Origin: Roseateles sp. SL47
GTDB taxonomy: Bacteria > Pseudomonadota > Gammaproteobacteria > Burkholderiales > Burkholderiaceae_C
Direction of reading: 5' to 3'
Assembly: GCF_026625885.1 (NCBI RefSeq)
Contig: NZ_CP113068.1
Coordinates: 2,356,001 to 2,420,000, forward strand
DNA: 64,000 nucleotides
A model generated the notes under the pieces. The model had not been told where the DNA came from. It saw nothing but the letters and a program-made list of their open reading frames with translations, and did not search any database. Made by a program: the position numbers and the translations under genes. Shown piece after piece: positions 29,441-39,358 of the stretch (positions are counted from its first letter, which is position 1; each line of letters starts with the position of its first letter).

Positions 29441-30223
29441 ATGCCCACCCCCACCACGCCCTACAGCAGCTTTCCCAACACCTTCCGCCAGCGCCTGATC
29501 GCTGGCGAGCACCTGATTGGCTGCTGGTGCTCGTTGGCCAACCCCATCACCACCGAGGTGCTGGGCGTGGCGGGGTTCGACTGGCTGCTGCTGGACGGCG
29601 AGCACTCGCCCAACGACGTCATCAGCTTCGTGCCGCAGTTGATGGCGCTGAAGGACAGCGTGAGCGCGCCGGTGGTGCGTCCCTCCAGCAACAACGTGGT
29701 CGAGATCAAGCGGCTGCTGGACGCCGGCTTCTCCAATTTCCTGGTGCCGTTTGTCGAGACGGTCGATCAGGCCCGCATGGCGGTCGCGGCCACGCGTTAT
29801 CCCCCGCAAGGCATCCGTGGTGTGTCGGTGTCGCAGCGCAACAACCGCTACGGCACCATTCCCGGCTACTTCCAGGGCGTGAATGAGCAGATCAGCGTGA
29901 GTCTGCAGATCGAAAGCCCGGCGGGCGTTGCGGCGGTGGCCGATATCGCCGCCGTGGAGGGCGTGGATGCCATCTTCATCGGCCCGTCGGACCTGGCCGC
30001 CGGCTACGGTCATCTTGGCAATCCCGGCCATCCCGATGTGCAGGCGGCCATGGCCAGTGTCTTCGAGGCCGTGCGTGGCCTGGGCAAGGCGGTGGGCATC
30101 CTCGCGCCGGTGGAAGCGGATGCGCGCCGCTACATCGGCATGGGCGCCTCGATGGTGGCCGTGGGCAGCGACCTGGGCGTGTTCCGGTCAGCCACCCAGG
30201 CCCTGCGCGACAAGTATCTTTGA
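29441..30223 (+). CDS. garL: 2-dehydro-3-deoxyglucarate aldolase
   Basis: A 260-residue HpcH/HpaI-family class II aldolase that splits 5-keto-4-deoxy-glucarate to pyruvate and tartronate semialdehyde. It has [14 protein letters not shown], the metal-binding [13 protein letters not shown] (Glu) and [13 protein letters not shown] (Asp), and the [12 protein letters not shown] loop typical of GarL. AAGGAG stands 7 nt before the ATG. It takes the product of gudD and feeds garR immediately downstream. Confidence 0.95.
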   Translation: MPTPTTPYSSFPNTFRQRLIAGEHLIGCWCSLANPITTEVLGVAGFDWLLLDGEHSPNDVISFVPQLMALKDSVSAPVVRPSSNNVVEIKRLLDAGFSNFLVPFVETVDQARMAVAATRYPPQGIRGVSVSQRNNRYGTIPGYFQGVNEQISVSLQIESPAGVAAVADIAAVEGVDAIFIGPSDLAAGYGHLGNPGHPDVQAAMASVFEAVRGLGKAVGILAPVEADARRYIGMGASMVAVGSDLGVFRSATQALRDKYL

Positions 30224-30246
30224 ACCTGACATCTGAAGGAGAAGTC

Positions 30247-31131
30247 ATGAGCACCAACATCGGTTTCATCGGCCTGGGCATCATGGGCGCCCCCATGGCA
30301 CTGCGTCTGGCGCAGGGCGGCCACCGCCTGTTTGTCCACACTCGCAGCAATGTGCCCGCTGACCTGGTGGCCGCTGGCGCCACCGTGTTGACCAGCGCGG
30401 CTGAGGTCGCCCGCCAGGCGGATGTCATCTTCACCATGGTGCCGGACACGCCCGATGTGGAACTGGTGCTGTTTGGCGCCGGTGGCGTGGCGGAAGGCCT
30501 GTCCAAGGGCAAGACGGTGGTGGACATGAGCTCCATCTCGCCGATGGCGACCAAGGACTTCGCCGCCCGCATCGAAGCCCTGGGCGCGGCATGGCTGGAT
30601 GCCCCGGTGTCCGGTGGTGAGGTCGGTGCCAAGGCGGGCACGCTGAGCATCATGGTGGGCGGCAAGCCCGAGACCTTTGAACGCATCCAGCCGCTGTTTG
30701 CGCTGATGGGCAAGAACATCACGCTGGTGGGCGGCGCCGGTGCCGGCCAGACCACCAAGGTCGCCAACCAGATCATCGTGGCCCTGAACATCGCGGCCGT
30801 CAGCGAAGCGCTGGTGTTTGCCTCCAAGGCGGGTGCCGATCCGGCCAAGGTGCGTGAAGCGCTGATGGGCGGTTTCGCCTCCAGCCGCATCCTGGAAGTG
30901 CATGGCGAACGCATGATCAAGCGCACCTTCAACCCAGGCTTCCGCATCGGTCTGCATCAGAAGGACCTGAACCTGGCCCTGCAAAGTGCCAAGGCGCTGA
31001 GCCTGTCGCTGCCCAACACCGCCAACACCGCTCAGCTGATGCAGGCCTGTGCGGCACAGGGCTGGGATCAACTGGACCATTCGGCCCTGGTGAAAGCAGT
31101 GGAACTGCTGGGCAATCACGAACTCGGTTGA
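30247..31131 (+). CDS. garR: Tartronate semialdehyde (2-hydroxy-3-oxopropionate) reductase
   Basis: A 294-residue beta-hydroxyacid dehydrogenase. The Rossmann start IGFIGLGIMGAPMALRLAQG binds NAD(P)H, the substrate-binding DAPVSGGEVGAKAGTLSIM follows, and the catalytic Lys lies in AGQTTKVANQIIVALN. It reduces tartronate semialdehyde to D-glycerate. AAGGAG precedes the ATG, 23 bp after garL. Length equals that of E. coli GarR. It could equally be called glxR; the operon context favours the aldarate role. Confidence 0.95.
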   Translation: MSTNIGFIGLGIMGAPMALRLAQGGHRLFVHTRSNVPADLVAAGATVLTSAAEVARQADVIFTMVPDTPDVELVLFGAGGVAEGLSKGKTVVDMSSISPMATKDFAARIEALGAAWLDAPVSGGEVGAKAGTLSIMVGGKPETFERIQPLFALMGKNITLVGGAGAGQTTKVANQIIVALNIAAVSEALVFASKAGADPAKVREALMGGFASSRILEVHGERMIKRTFNPGFRIGLHQKDLNLALQSAKALSLSLPNTANTAQLMQACAAQGWDQLDHSALVKAVELLGNHELG

Positions 31132-31322
31132 ACCCTGGCGGCGGCAGGGCGGTTTTGTGGCGGCCGTGCTGCTGGTACGGTCGCTGGCCTAACCGCTGGC
31201 CTGATCGCTGACCCTGTCGCTGGCCCAATCGCCGTGCCCGGCTGCTGTCCTTCCTCCAATGTCCTGATGGTGCCGGGGCGGCGCTGCCGCCTGCATCCTG
31301 GCAAGATACTGGCAAGACTTCC

Positions 31323-32624
31323 ATGAACGCTGTCACCGCCCTCCAAGCCCCTCGTGCCCTGCTGCGCCACCTCTTTCAGGTGGCCGTGGAGCGCGCACTG
31401 CCGGGCAAGATCCTGGCTGGCCATCTGCCACCGCCGCCCAAAGGGCGCACGCTGGTGCTGGGCGCCGGCAAGGCAGGCGGCTCCATGGCGCAGGCGCTGG
31501 AAGCCGCGTGGCCTGCATCGGCGCCGCTGTCCGGGCTGGTGATCACGCGGTATGGGCACATTCCGCCGGACTATCAACCGCAGCGGCTGGAAGTGGTGGA
31601 GGCCTCGCATCCGGTGCCGGACGCGGCGGGTGAGCGTGCAGCGGCCCGCATGCTGGCGCTGGTGAAAGAGACCGCACTGACCGAGGATGATCTGGTCATC
31701 TGCCTGATCTCCGGCGGCGGCTCGGCGCTGCTGAGCCTGCCGGCACCCGGCCTGACGCTGGCGGACAAGCAGGCGGTCAACCGTGCGCTGCTGGCCAGCG
31801 GCGCACCCATCCAGGACATGAACTGCGTGCGCAAGCATCTCTCCGCCATCAAGGGCGGCCGGCTGGCGGCCGCCTGCGCGCCGGCCCGGGTGCTGACGCT
31901 CATGATCTCCGATGTGCCGGGCGACGATCCGGCCATCATCGCCTCCGGCCCGACGGTGCCGGACGCCACCACCTGCGCCGACGCCCTGAGCATCTGCCGC
32001 CGCTTCGGCATCGAGCTGCCCGCCGTGGCGCGCGAGGCGCTGGAGCGGGGCGAGTGGGAAACCCCCAAGCCCGGCGACCCGCGTTTTGACGGCCATGAGC
32101 ACCGCATCATCGCTGCACCGCGCCAGAGCCTGGAGGCGGCGGCTGAAGCGGCCCGCACTCTGGGCCTGCCGGCCTACATGTTGTCCGACGAAATCGAAGG
32201 GGAGTCCCGCGATGTGGGGCGCGTGCATGCCGCCCTGGCACGCGAGGTGGCCCGGCATGGGCAGCCGTTCCAGCGGCCCTGTGTGATTCTCTCCGGCGGC
32301 GAAACCACGGTCACGCTCAAACCCAAGCCCGGGCGGGGCGGTCGGGCGGGTGAGTTCCTGATGGGGTGTGTGCTCGCGCTGGGGGCGGAGCCTTCCATCT
32401 GGGCCCTGGCCGCAGACACCGATGGCATCGACGGTGTGGAAGACAACGCCGGAGGGTTCATCACGCCGGACAGCCTGGCGCGCGCCCAGGCGCTGGGGCT
32501 CAAGCCTGCGGAACTGCTGGCAGCCAACAACGGCTATGCTTTCTTCGAGGCGCTGGGTGACCTGCTGGTCACCGGGCCCACCCAGACCAATGTGAATGAC
32601 TTTCGCGCACTGCTGATTCTCTGA
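31323..32624 (+). CDS. ttuD: Glycerate 2-kinase, MOFRL/TtuD type
   Basis: A 433-residue protein of the DUF4147-MOFRL family that phosphorylates D-glycerate to 2-phosphoglycerate. Visible signatures are LVLGAGKAGGSMAQALE, LICLISGGGSALLSLPAPG-like ISGGGSALL, ISDVPGDDPAIIASGPTVPD and the C-terminal MOFRL core WALAADTDGIDG followed by NNGYAFFEAL. It completes aldarate breakdown to glycolysis. It is 190 bp after garR, so it may have its own promoter as well; the gap holds several decayed CGCTGGCC units. Confidence 0.93.
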   Translation: MNAVTALQAPRALLRHLFQVAVERALPGKILAGHLPPPPKGRTLVLGAGKAGGSMAQALEAAWPASAPLSGLVITRYGHIPPDYQPQRLEVVEASHPVPDAAGERAAARMLALVKETALTEDDLVICLISGGGSALLSLPAPGLTLADKQAVNRALLASGAPIQDMNCVRKHLSAIKGGRLAAACAPARVLTLMISDVPGDDPAIIASGPTVPDATTCADALSICRRFGIELPAVAREALERGEWETPKPGDPRFDGHEHRIIAAPRQSLEAAAEAARTLGLPAYMLSDEIEGESRDVGRVHAALAREVARHGQPFQRPCVILSGGETTVTLKPKPGRGGRAGEFLMGCVLALGAEPSIWALAADTDGIDGVEDNAGGFITPDSLARAQALGLKPAELLAANNGYAFFEALGDLLVTGPTQTNVNDFRALLIL

Positions 32625-32654
32625 GCGCTGTGCGCTTGTATCGCTTCAAGACCG

Positions 32655-33125
32655 ATGCCCTGGCCCCCCGAATATCAGCGTGCTTCCGTGGACTTTGAGA
32701 AGTTCATGGTGACGGCCCGCGATGCCGCCCATCTGGCCACCACCAACATGGCATGGAACATGGTGGTGGGGGTCTTGCAGGTCTTTCGTCGGCGCATGTC
32801 CGTCAGCCAGGTCTTGCGGGTGGCGGATCAACTCCCACCCGTGGTGCGGGCCCTGTTCCTGGAGCATTGGGACCCGTCGGCGCCTGTGGCCCCGGTGGGC
32901 TCGCGTGAGGAGCTGCTGGCCGAAGTGAGGTCGCTGCGGGCGCGTCACAATTTTTCGCCCGAGTCGGCCCTGGAGGCAGTGGGGGAAGGGGTGCGGGCGG
33001 TGCTGCCGGACGACGCCTTCCAGCAGCTGCTGGAGGCCATGCCTGCGGAACTGCGCGGCTATTGGAGCCCTGGGGCGTTGACCGCTTCAGCCGCTTCAGC
33101 ATCGATGCCTCCGGCGTCAGCCTGA
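32655..33125 (+). CDS. DUF2267 domain protein
   Basis: A 156-residue soluble protein. The N-terminal 65 residues follow the DUF2267 pattern: FEKFMVTARDAAHL, then VVGVLQVFRRRMSVSQVLRV, then DQLPPVVRALFLEHWDP. A second helical part and an Ala/Ser-rich tail follow. DUF2267 is a helical domain of unknown function, common near stress genes. It lies 30 bp after ttuD, but a link to aldarate metabolism is not implied by the family. Confidence 0.75.
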   Translation: MPWPPEYQRASVDFEKFMVTARDAAHLATTNMAWNMVVGVLQVFRRRMSVSQVLRVADQLPPVVRALFLEHWDPSAPVAPVGSREELLAEVRSLRARHNFSPESALEAVGEGVRAVLPDDAFQQLLEAMPAELRGYWSPGALTASAASASMPPASA

Positions 33126-33200
33126 CCGCAGCAGCAACCGGGGTACAGGATCGCCAGTTGTTGACCTGTCGCAAGGTGGGCGTGCGGGTGAAACGCGACA

Positions 33201-34106
33201 GTGCGGTGTTTCCGCTTTGTCACTGTCACCGTGCCCCGTTCCGACCCCAGCTTCACTCAGCCGGTCGCGTCGGCTCATGAAGCCGGCGTCGCTCCAGCGC
33301 CCCTGACCGATCCCGCGCCCGTCGGGGTTGGCTTCACTGAATTGTCCGAGCCACCCGGCCCACACGCTTGTGCCTTTCCCACCCTACCGGTCGGCCAGAG
33401 CATCGTGTCGTCCACCCTGGCCGGGCGCCTGATCGACTGGGCGCCGCTGCTGGGTGGGCTGGTATTGCCGGAGGACACGCGCCAGTGGCTCAACAGCCTG
33501 GTGGCACTGCGCGCCTTCCACCCGGGCGCCGCCATCTTCCGCCAGGGCCAGGTGGCCACACATCTCTATGCCGTCTGCCAGGGCGCGGCGGGGCTGGGCC
33601 GCAACCGTCTGGGGCGGGCCGATGTGCTGATGCAAAGCTTCCAGCTGCGGCGCTCGGTGGGCGAGGGCCAGTGGCTGGATCTGCACACCGCCTGGCTGGG
33701 CCAGCCCCATGACCTGGACGCCTGCGCGCTGGTGTCGCCCACACTCATCCTGGAATGGCCGCTGCATCTGGCCCGTGAGTTCCTGCAGGCCCGCTCGGAA
33801 GCCGCCCTGGCCTTGATGCAGGTCATGGCTGCGCAGGTCCAGCTCTGCAACAGCGACCTGCACGACCTGCTCTCCAAAGACGCCTTGACCCGCGTGGCGG
33901 GCTGGCTGATGCGCCGGGCGGGCCCCCACACGCGTTTCCAGATAGCGGAGCGCAAACGGGATGTCGCGGCGCAACTGGCGGTGTCACCAGAAACCTTCTC
34001 ACGCATGATGCGGCAACTGGAGCAGCGGGGGCTGGTTCAGGTGGAGGGCTACGACATCACCCTGCTGGACCGGGTGGCGCTTATACGCCTGACCCATGAG
34101 GCCTGA
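33201..34106 (+). CDS. Crp/Fnr-family transcriptional regulator
   Basis: Up to 301 residues. A cyclic-nucleotide-binding-like barrel (ALRAFHPGAAIFRQGQVATH, then LYAVCQGAAGL) is joined by a long helix to a Crp winged helix with KRDVAAQLAVSPETFSRMMR as the reading head and LEQRGLVQVEGYDI after it. The N-terminal 50 residues before the barrel are unusual and the start is uncertain: GTG at 33201 or 33231 are possible. The Cys cluster of oxygen-sensing Fnr is absent. Target genes are not evident from position. Confidence 0.85.
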   Translation: MRCFRFVTVTVPRSDPSFTQPVASAHEAGVAPAPLTDPAPVGVGFTELSEPPGPHACAFPTLPVGQSIVSSTLAGRLIDWAPLLGGLVLPEDTRQWLNSLVALRAFHPGAAIFRQGQVATHLYAVCQGAAGLGRNRLGRADVLMQSFQLRRSVGEGQWLDLHTAWLGQPHDLDACALVSPTLILEWPLHLAREFLQARSEAALALMQVMAAQVQLCNSDLHDLLSKDALTRVAGWLMRRAGPHTRFQIAERKRDVAAQLAVSPETFSRMMRQLEQRGLVQVEGYDITLLDRVALIRLTHEA

Positions 34107-34263
34107 CCAGCCTTCCATCCGGCAGTGCCCCTAGAAATCCGCCCGCCTGTGATGTCTCACCGCGGAATGCCAGCGCTTGCCCTGGCCCCTTCCACGGCTC
34201 TAGCCGCCACCGGAAGACAGGCATAGACTCAGGCGCCATGAGCAGCCCTGGTAGGGGGACGTC

Positions 34264-35100
34264 ATGGCGATGAACAGCAGTGCGGAACGGTTCTTCAGTG
34301 GTCATGGGCATTTGCCCGTGATGCCGGAAGTGGGCAAGCGCCTGCTCATGAGCCTGGATGATGACAAGGTCACGCTGACGCAAGTGGCGGATCTCATCGC
34401 CAAAGACTCCACGCTCTCGGCCAAGGTGCTCCGCCTGGCCAATTCGGCGCGTTACAGCCCCTCTCACACGATTGCGACCTTGCAGGACGCTGCCATGGCG
34501 CTGGGCCTGGAGACACTGCGCAACCTGGCCATGGCCGCCAGCCTCTCGGGCAGCTTTCCGCAGGTGCAGGGCCTGGACCGCCAGCGCTTCTGGCGCCACA
34601 GCGTGCGCACGGCTGGGTATGCGCGGCTGCTGTGCAAGCTGCTGCAGGGCGATGCGGACACCGCCTACCTGGCCGGCCTGATGCTGCGCACCGGGCAGTT
34701 GCTGATGGCCATGCGGGACCCGTCCCAGATTGCCGAGGTGGAGTCCCATGCCACCGAACCTGGCAGTCGCTTCTCTTTGGAGATGAGCCGGTTTGCCTGC
34801 ACCCATGCGGATGTGACGGCCGCACTGGCCGAGCACTGGCACTTCCCGATCAACCTGGTGGAGGCCTTCAAGGACGCCAATGCGCCCCTGGAGATCCGCC
34901 CCTTCTCCCTCCTGGCGGCCGTGCTGCATCTGGCGGAGGTACTGGCCGATGCGGCCGACCAGCAACTGGATCCGGTCAAGGCCCTGCAGGTGGCGGTGCC
35001 TGAACTGGTGGAACACTTGCACCTGGATCTGGAGTTCCTGCGGTTGCGGCTGGATGGGGCCGGGGACCCGGGCTCCGACGTGGACCTGATGCTGCACTGA
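34264..35100 (+). CDS. HDOD domain signalling protein
   Basis: A 278-residue single-domain HDOD protein. The family core is clear: GHGHLPVMPEVGKRLLMSL, VADLIAKDSTLSAKVLRLAN, SARYSPSHTIATLQDAAMAL and GLETLRNLAMAAS. HDOD domains resemble HD phosphohydrolases but lack the metal site and act as scaffolds in c-di-GMP, competence and motility signalling. No GGDEF, EAL or receiver domain is attached, and no signalling partner is adjacent. It converges on xdhB with a 15-bp gap. Confidence 0.88.
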   Translation: MAMNSSAERFFSGHGHLPVMPEVGKRLLMSLDDDKVTLTQVADLIAKDSTLSAKVLRLANSARYSPSHTIATLQDAAMALGLETLRNLAMAASLSGSFPQVQGLDRQRFWRHSVRTAGYARLLCKLLQGDADTAYLAGLMLRTGQLLMAMRDPSQIAEVESHATEPGSRFSLEMSRFACTHADVTAALAEHWHFPINLVEAFKDANAPLEIRPFSLLAAVLHLAEVLADAADQQLDPVKALQVAVPELVEHLHLDLEFLRLRLDGAGDPGSDVDLMLH

Positions 35101-35115
35101 CCGCGGCCAGGGCCG

Positions 35116-37458
35116 TCACGGCCTTGCGCCCACCGCCTCGATTGCCTTCAGCACGGCTTCCGCCGTCGCGGGCGCCCGCAGCGGCGGGTCGCAGTGGGCG
35201 GGCCCGCAGGCTGCCACCGCGTCCTTGATCGCCAGCAGCACTGAGAACGGCAACAGCAGCGGCGGCTCTCCCACCGCTTTGGAGCTATGGATGCTGTCCG
35301 CGCGATTGGGCGCATCAAACAGGGCGACCCGGAAATCCAGCGGCATGTCGTTGGCGGTGGGGATCTTGTAGGTGCTGGGCGCATGGGTGAGCAGCAGCCC
35401 GGACTGCGGATGCCACACCAGCTCCTCGGTGGTCAGCCAGCCCTGGCCCTGCACAAAGGCGCCCTCCACTTGTCCGATGTCCAGCGCCGGATTCAAGGAC
35501 TGGCCGACGTCATGCAGCACATCCGCCCGCAGCACCCGGGACTCTCCGGTGAGCGTGTCCACCACCACCTCGGTGACGGCGGCCCCGTACGCAAAATAGA
35601 AAAACGGCTTGCCCTGCAGCGTGCTGCGGTCCCAGTGCAGGCCGGGCGTGGCATAAAAGCCTTCGCTCCAGAGCTGGATGCGCTCCAGGTACGCCTTGGC
35701 CACCAGCTCGGAGAAGGGGAGCTCCCGACCCTCGCCGCGCACCCGGCCAGCGTTGAACACCACCGCCTCCGCATCGCAGGCCAGCAGACGAGCCGCCAAG
35801 GGCAGCAGGCGCTGGCGGATCTTGCGGGCGGCGTCCTGGGCGGCCTTGCCGTTGAGGTCGGCGCCGGTCGAGGCCGCCGTGGCCGAGGTGTTGGCCACCT
35901 TGCTGGTGTCGGTGGCCGTGGCGCGCACCCGCTCGGCCGGAATGCCCAACTCCTGCGCCACCACCTGGGCCACCTTGGTGTTGAGACCCTGGCCCATCTC
36001 GGTGCCGCCGTGGTTCACCAGCACCGAGCCATCGGTGTAGACATGGACCAGCGCGCCCGCCTGGTTGAGGTGGACCACATTGAACGAGATGCCGAATTTC
36101 AGGGGCGTGAACGCCAGGCCGCGCTTGAGCACCGGGCTGCTGGCGTTGAAGGTGTTGATCTCCGCCCGACGGGCGTGATAGTGCGACGTGGCGACCAGGC
36201 GGTCGGTCAGCGCTTGCAGTTGGTTGTCTTCGACGATCTGCCCGTAGGGCGTGACATCCCGTCCCTCGCGATAGAAATTGCGTTGCCGCACCAGCAGCGG
36301 GTCCAGGCCCAGCCGTCGCGCAACCCCATCCAGAATCATCTCCACCGCCAGCGCGCCCTGCGGACCGCCAAAGCCGCGGAAGGCAGTATTGCTCTGGGTG
36401 TTGGTGCGCGCGCAGTAGCCATGCAGCGCCACATGCGGCAGCCAGTAGGCGTTGTCGAAATGGCAGAGCGCCCGGGTCATCACCGGAGCGGAGAGATCGG
36501 CGCTATGGCCGCAGTTGGAGATCAGGTCGATGTCGGCGCCGAGCAGGTGGCCGTCATCATCAAAACCGACCGTCCAGCGGTAATCGAAGCCATGACGGCG
36601 GCCGGTGACGAGGAAGTCGTCGTCCCGGTCCACCCGCAGCTTGACCGGGGCACGCAGGCGCACGGCGGCCACCGCCGCAATGCAGGCAAACAGCGCGGAT
36701 TGCGATTCCTTGCCACCAAAGCCGCCACCCATGCGGCGGCATTGCACCACCACCTGATGAGCCGCCCAGCCCAGCGCATGGCTCACCAGCTGCTGCATTT
36801 CCGAGGGATGCTGGGTAGAGCAGTGGATCAGCAGCCCCTGGTTCTCCTGCGGCAGGGCATAGCTGATCTGGCCTTCCAGATAAAACTGCTCCTGCCCACC
36901 CACCGACCATTCGCCCTCCAGCCGATGCGGTGCCTGGGCCAGCGCCGTGGCCGCATCGCCGCGCTTCAGGTGCATCGGTGGCACGACATACTGCCCCAGG
37001 GCATGGGCATGGGCATCGCGCGCGGTGAGCACCGGCGGCAGCGTTTCGGTCTGGATCACCTGCCGGGCCATCGCGGCGGCGCGGCGCGCCAACTCGCGGT
37101 CGGTGGCGATCACCGCAAACACCGGCTGGCCGAGATAGCGCAACTCGGTGCTGGCCAGCAGCGGGTCGTCATGGATCAACGGGCCGCAGTTGTTCTCGCC
37201 GGGGAGGTTGGCAGCGGTGAGGACGTCCACCACCCCCGGCTGGCGGCGCAGCAGCGCCACATCCACCGACAGCAGACGGCCATGGGCAACCGGGGAGAGG
37301 CCCAGGGCGGCATGCAGGGTGCCGCGGGCTTCGGCAATGTCGTCGGTGTAGAGCGCCTCGCCGCTCACATGCAGATGCGCGGATTCATGCGCACGGCTCA
37401 CACCGACTTGAGGCTGCGGCACGGCGGTGGTCACGGGAAGGTCCACGGGTTTGTTCAT
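35116..37458 (-). CDS. xdhB: Xanthine dehydrogenase, molybdopterin-binding subunit
   Basis: A 780-residue large subunit that carries the molybdenum cofactor and oxidises hypoxanthine and xanthine to urate. Molybdopterin-contact motifs include RRMGGGFGGKESQSALFACI, FRGFGGPQGALAVEMILDG, GGTEMGQGLNTKVAQVVAQE and the C-terminal SKAVGEPPLLL with the active-site Glu. Length fits the bacterial XdhB class. It overlaps xdhA by 4 bp (ATGA). No xdhC, whose product inserts the sulfurated cofactor, lies in this window. Confidence 0.95.
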   Translation of the reverse strand: MNKPVDLPVTTAVPQPQVGVSRAHESAHLHVSGEALYTDDIAEARGTLHAALGLSPVAHGRLLSVDVALLRRQPGVVDVLTAANLPGENNCGPLIHDDPLLASTELRYLGQPVFAVIATDRELARRAAAMARQVIQTETLPPVLTARDAHAHALGQYVVPPMHLKRGDAATALAQAPHRLEGEWSVGGQEQFYLEGQISYALPQENQGLLIHCSTQHPSEMQQLVSHALGWAAHQVVVQCRRMGGGFGGKESQSALFACIAAVAAVRLRAPVKLRVDRDDDFLVTGRRHGFDYRWTVGFDDDGHLLGADIDLISNCGHSADLSAPVMTRALCHFDNAYWLPHVALHGYCARTNTQSNTAFRGFGGPQGALAVEMILDGVARRLGLDPLLVRQRNFYREGRDVTPYGQIVEDNQLQALTDRLVATSHYHARRAEINTFNASSPVLKRGLAFTPLKFGISFNVVHLNQAGALVHVYTDGSVLVNHGGTEMGQGLNTKVAQVVAQELGIPAERVRATATDTSKVANTSATAASTGADLNGKAAQDAARKIRQRLLPLAARLLACDAEAVVFNAGRVRGEGRELPFSELVAKAYLERIQLWSEGFYATPGLHWDRSTLQGKPFFYFAYGAAVTEVVVDTLTGESRVLRADVLHDVGQSLNPALDIGQVEGAFVQGQGWLTTEELVWHPQSGLLLTHAPSTYKIPTANDMPLDFRVALFDAPNRADSIHSSKAVGEPPLLLPFSVLLAIKDAVAACGPAHCDPPLRAPATAEAVLKAIEAVGARP

Positions 37459-39167
37459 GCTGGTGCTCCCGAGTCGGCGAGGGGCCGCGCAGCGGAGGAG
37501 GGCAAGGACGCCATCGCCCAGACGCTGACCGCGCTGGCAGGCAACGGAGCGTCTTCACGCGTTTCCAGCCAGAAGCGGCGCATCAGGTTGGCTGCCACGC
37601 GCAAGCGGTATTCGGCACTGGCCCGCAGGTCGGTCAGCGGCTGGAAATCCTGAGACAGCGCCTGAGCGGCTGCGGCCTGGGTGGCTTCGTTCCAGGGCTG
37701 ACCCAGCACCGCGGCTTCAGCCAAAGCCGCTCGTTTGACGATCGCCGCCATGCCACCAAAGGCAAAGCGCGCCTCCCGCACGCGGCCCTGATCCAGCACC
37801 ACGGACAGCACGGCGCACAGGGCGGAGATGTCGCTGTCATAACGCTTCGAGATCTTGTAGGCCCGTAGGCGCCGGGACGGAGCGACGGGATGATGCGCGA
37901 GGGTGTTCGGGGTGGCGGCCACGATGGTGGCCGAGGTGGTGGCCAAGCTGGGGGCCGACGCTGAGCCCGAGTTGGGGGCCGATGTGTGGGCCGATGTGGC
38001 GGCCTGTGAATGGGCCTCGCCCAGGGCAATGTCAGGCCGCGTCTGGGGCGCGGCGCTGACGGGGATTTCCAGCGCCTCGACGAACTCACCGGGCTGCAGT
38101 GCGTTCTTCATGTAGTCCAGATAAAAAGCGTCCAGCGGCAGTCGTCGCTGCAGCCCCCCCTTGCGCAGCACCACGCTGGCATTCAAGGCGATCAGCGCGG
38201 GCGCGCCATCGCCGATGGGTGAGCCATTGGCGATATTGCCTCCCAGCGTGCCGGCATGGCGCACCGGGGGCGAGGCAAAGCGCAGCCACAGCTCCCGCAG
38301 TTCCGGCACCTCGGCCGCCAGCGCCGCCCAGGCCTCTTCCAGCGAGGCGCCTGCGCCGATCCGAAGCAGGTCGCTCGTCCGGGTGATGCGCCGCAACTCG
38401 GCCACCCGCCCGACGAAGATCACGTCACCCAGATCCCGATGCTGCTTGTTGACCCACAGGCCCACATCGGTGGCGCCGGCCACCAGCCGGGCCTGTGGCA
38501 ACGCTTCCCGCAGCGCGGCCAGTGCATCCAGGGTCTGAGGCGCATGCACCCGTTGCGGCTGGCCATCCCGTGCAGGCCCTTCATAACGGAGCGGGCTGTC
38601 GTTCGCCAAGGTCTGCAGGGCCTGGACCAGCGGGGCCCGGTCCAGACATTGGGCGGGCGCTTCAAACATCTGTTCTCCCGCGTCCAGCAGCGGCCGGTAG
38701 CCGGTGCAGCGGCAGAGGTTGCCGGAGAGGTCATCCGCCAATTGCTGGCGCGTGGGGCGAGTACCGCTGGCCTGGTGCCGTTCATACAGCGCCTGCAGGG
38801 TCATGGCAAAACCGGGCGTACAGAAGCCGCATTGGGATGCGTGGCAACGCACCAGCGCGTCCTGCACGGGATGGAGCTGGTCGCTCCGCCCCAGGTCTTC
38901 CACGGTCAGCAGCGCTTTGCCATCCAGCATCGGCAGGAACTGGATGCAGGCATTCTGGTTGCGCAGGGTCAGCGTGTGGCCGTCTTCCGCCAGCTCACCC
39001 ACCAGCACGGTGCAGGCGCCGCAATCCCCTTCGGCACAGCCTTCCTTGGTGCCGGTGCAGTGGGCCTGCTCGCGCAGGTACTGAAGCACCGTGGTGGTGG
39101 GCGGCAGGCCGGACACCGACCGGATGTCTCCACGGTGAACGAAGCGGATGGGGCGGGGTGCGGTCAT
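37455..39167 (-). CDS. xdhA: Xanthine dehydrogenase, Fe-S/FAD subunit
   Basis: A 570-residue small subunit with two [2Fe-2S] clusters and FAD. Cluster ligands are in KEGCAEGDCGACTV, CGFCTPGF and GNLCRCTGYRPLL. The FAD domain shows LVAGATDVGLWVNKQ and GGNIANGSPIGD. Between LEIPVSA and the conserved LRAYKISKRYDSDIS there is an extra Ala/Ser/Thr-rich insert of about 50 residues (roughly 380-430), absent from the family. ATG 39167 is preferred. An upstream start at 39314 would add a His/Pro-rich leader translated from a GGGTGGC-type simple repeat at 39185-39242. Confidence 0.94.
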   Translation of the reverse strand: MTAPRPIRFVHRGDIRSVSGLPPTTTVLQYLREQAHCTGTKEGCAEGDCGACTVLVGELAEDGHTLTLRNQNACIQFLPMLDGKALLTVEDLGRSDQLHPVQDALVRCHASQCGFCTPGFAMTLQALYERHQASGTRPTRQQLADDLSGNLCRCTGYRPLLDAGEQMFEAPAQCLDRAPLVQALQTLANDSPLRYEGPARDGQPQRVHAPQTLDALAALREALPQARLVAGATDVGLWVNKQHRDLGDVIFVGRVAELRRITRTSDLLRIGAGASLEEAWAALAAEVPELRELWLRFASPPVRHAGTLGGNIANGSPIGDGAPALIALNASVVLRKGGLQRRLPLDAFYLDYMKNALQPGEFVEALEIPVSAAPQTRPDIALGEAHSQAATSAHTSAPNSGSASAPSLATTSATIVAATPNTLAHHPVAPSRRLRAYKISKRYDSDISALCAVLSVVLDQGRVREARFAFGGMAAIVKRAALAEAAVLGQPWNEATQAAAAQALSQDFQPLTDLRASAEYRLRVAANLMRRFWLETREDAPLPASAVSVWAMASLPSSAARPLADSGAPA

Positions 39168-39358
39168 GGGTGAGGGGAAGGCGGCAAGTGGCAACGGGCG
39201 AGTGGCGAGGGGCGGGTGGCGGGTGGCGAGTGGCGGGTGGTGAGGGGTAGCACCGGGGGCACACATCGCCTCATGCGCGCGGGCGATGGTGCAACGGTAC
39301 TCCTGAGTCGCCACAAAGGTTATAGGATCTGGCGCATGGTGGATATTCGGAATTTCAT

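Noticed and set aside
31150..31250. Repeated CGCTGGCC units between garR and ttuD as a regulatory array
   Set aside because: Units are irregular and decayed, with no symmetry or spacing to suggest protein binding.
35287..37653. 788-codon plus-strand frame opposite xdhB
   Set aside because: Antisense shadow; His/Gln/Gly-rich composition and no domain, while the minus strand encodes a canonical molybdopterin subunit.
39185..39314. N-terminal extension of XdhA encoded by the GGGTGGC-type simple repeat
   Set aside because: The leader is His/Pro low complexity and absent from the family; ATG 39167 starts the conserved domain.
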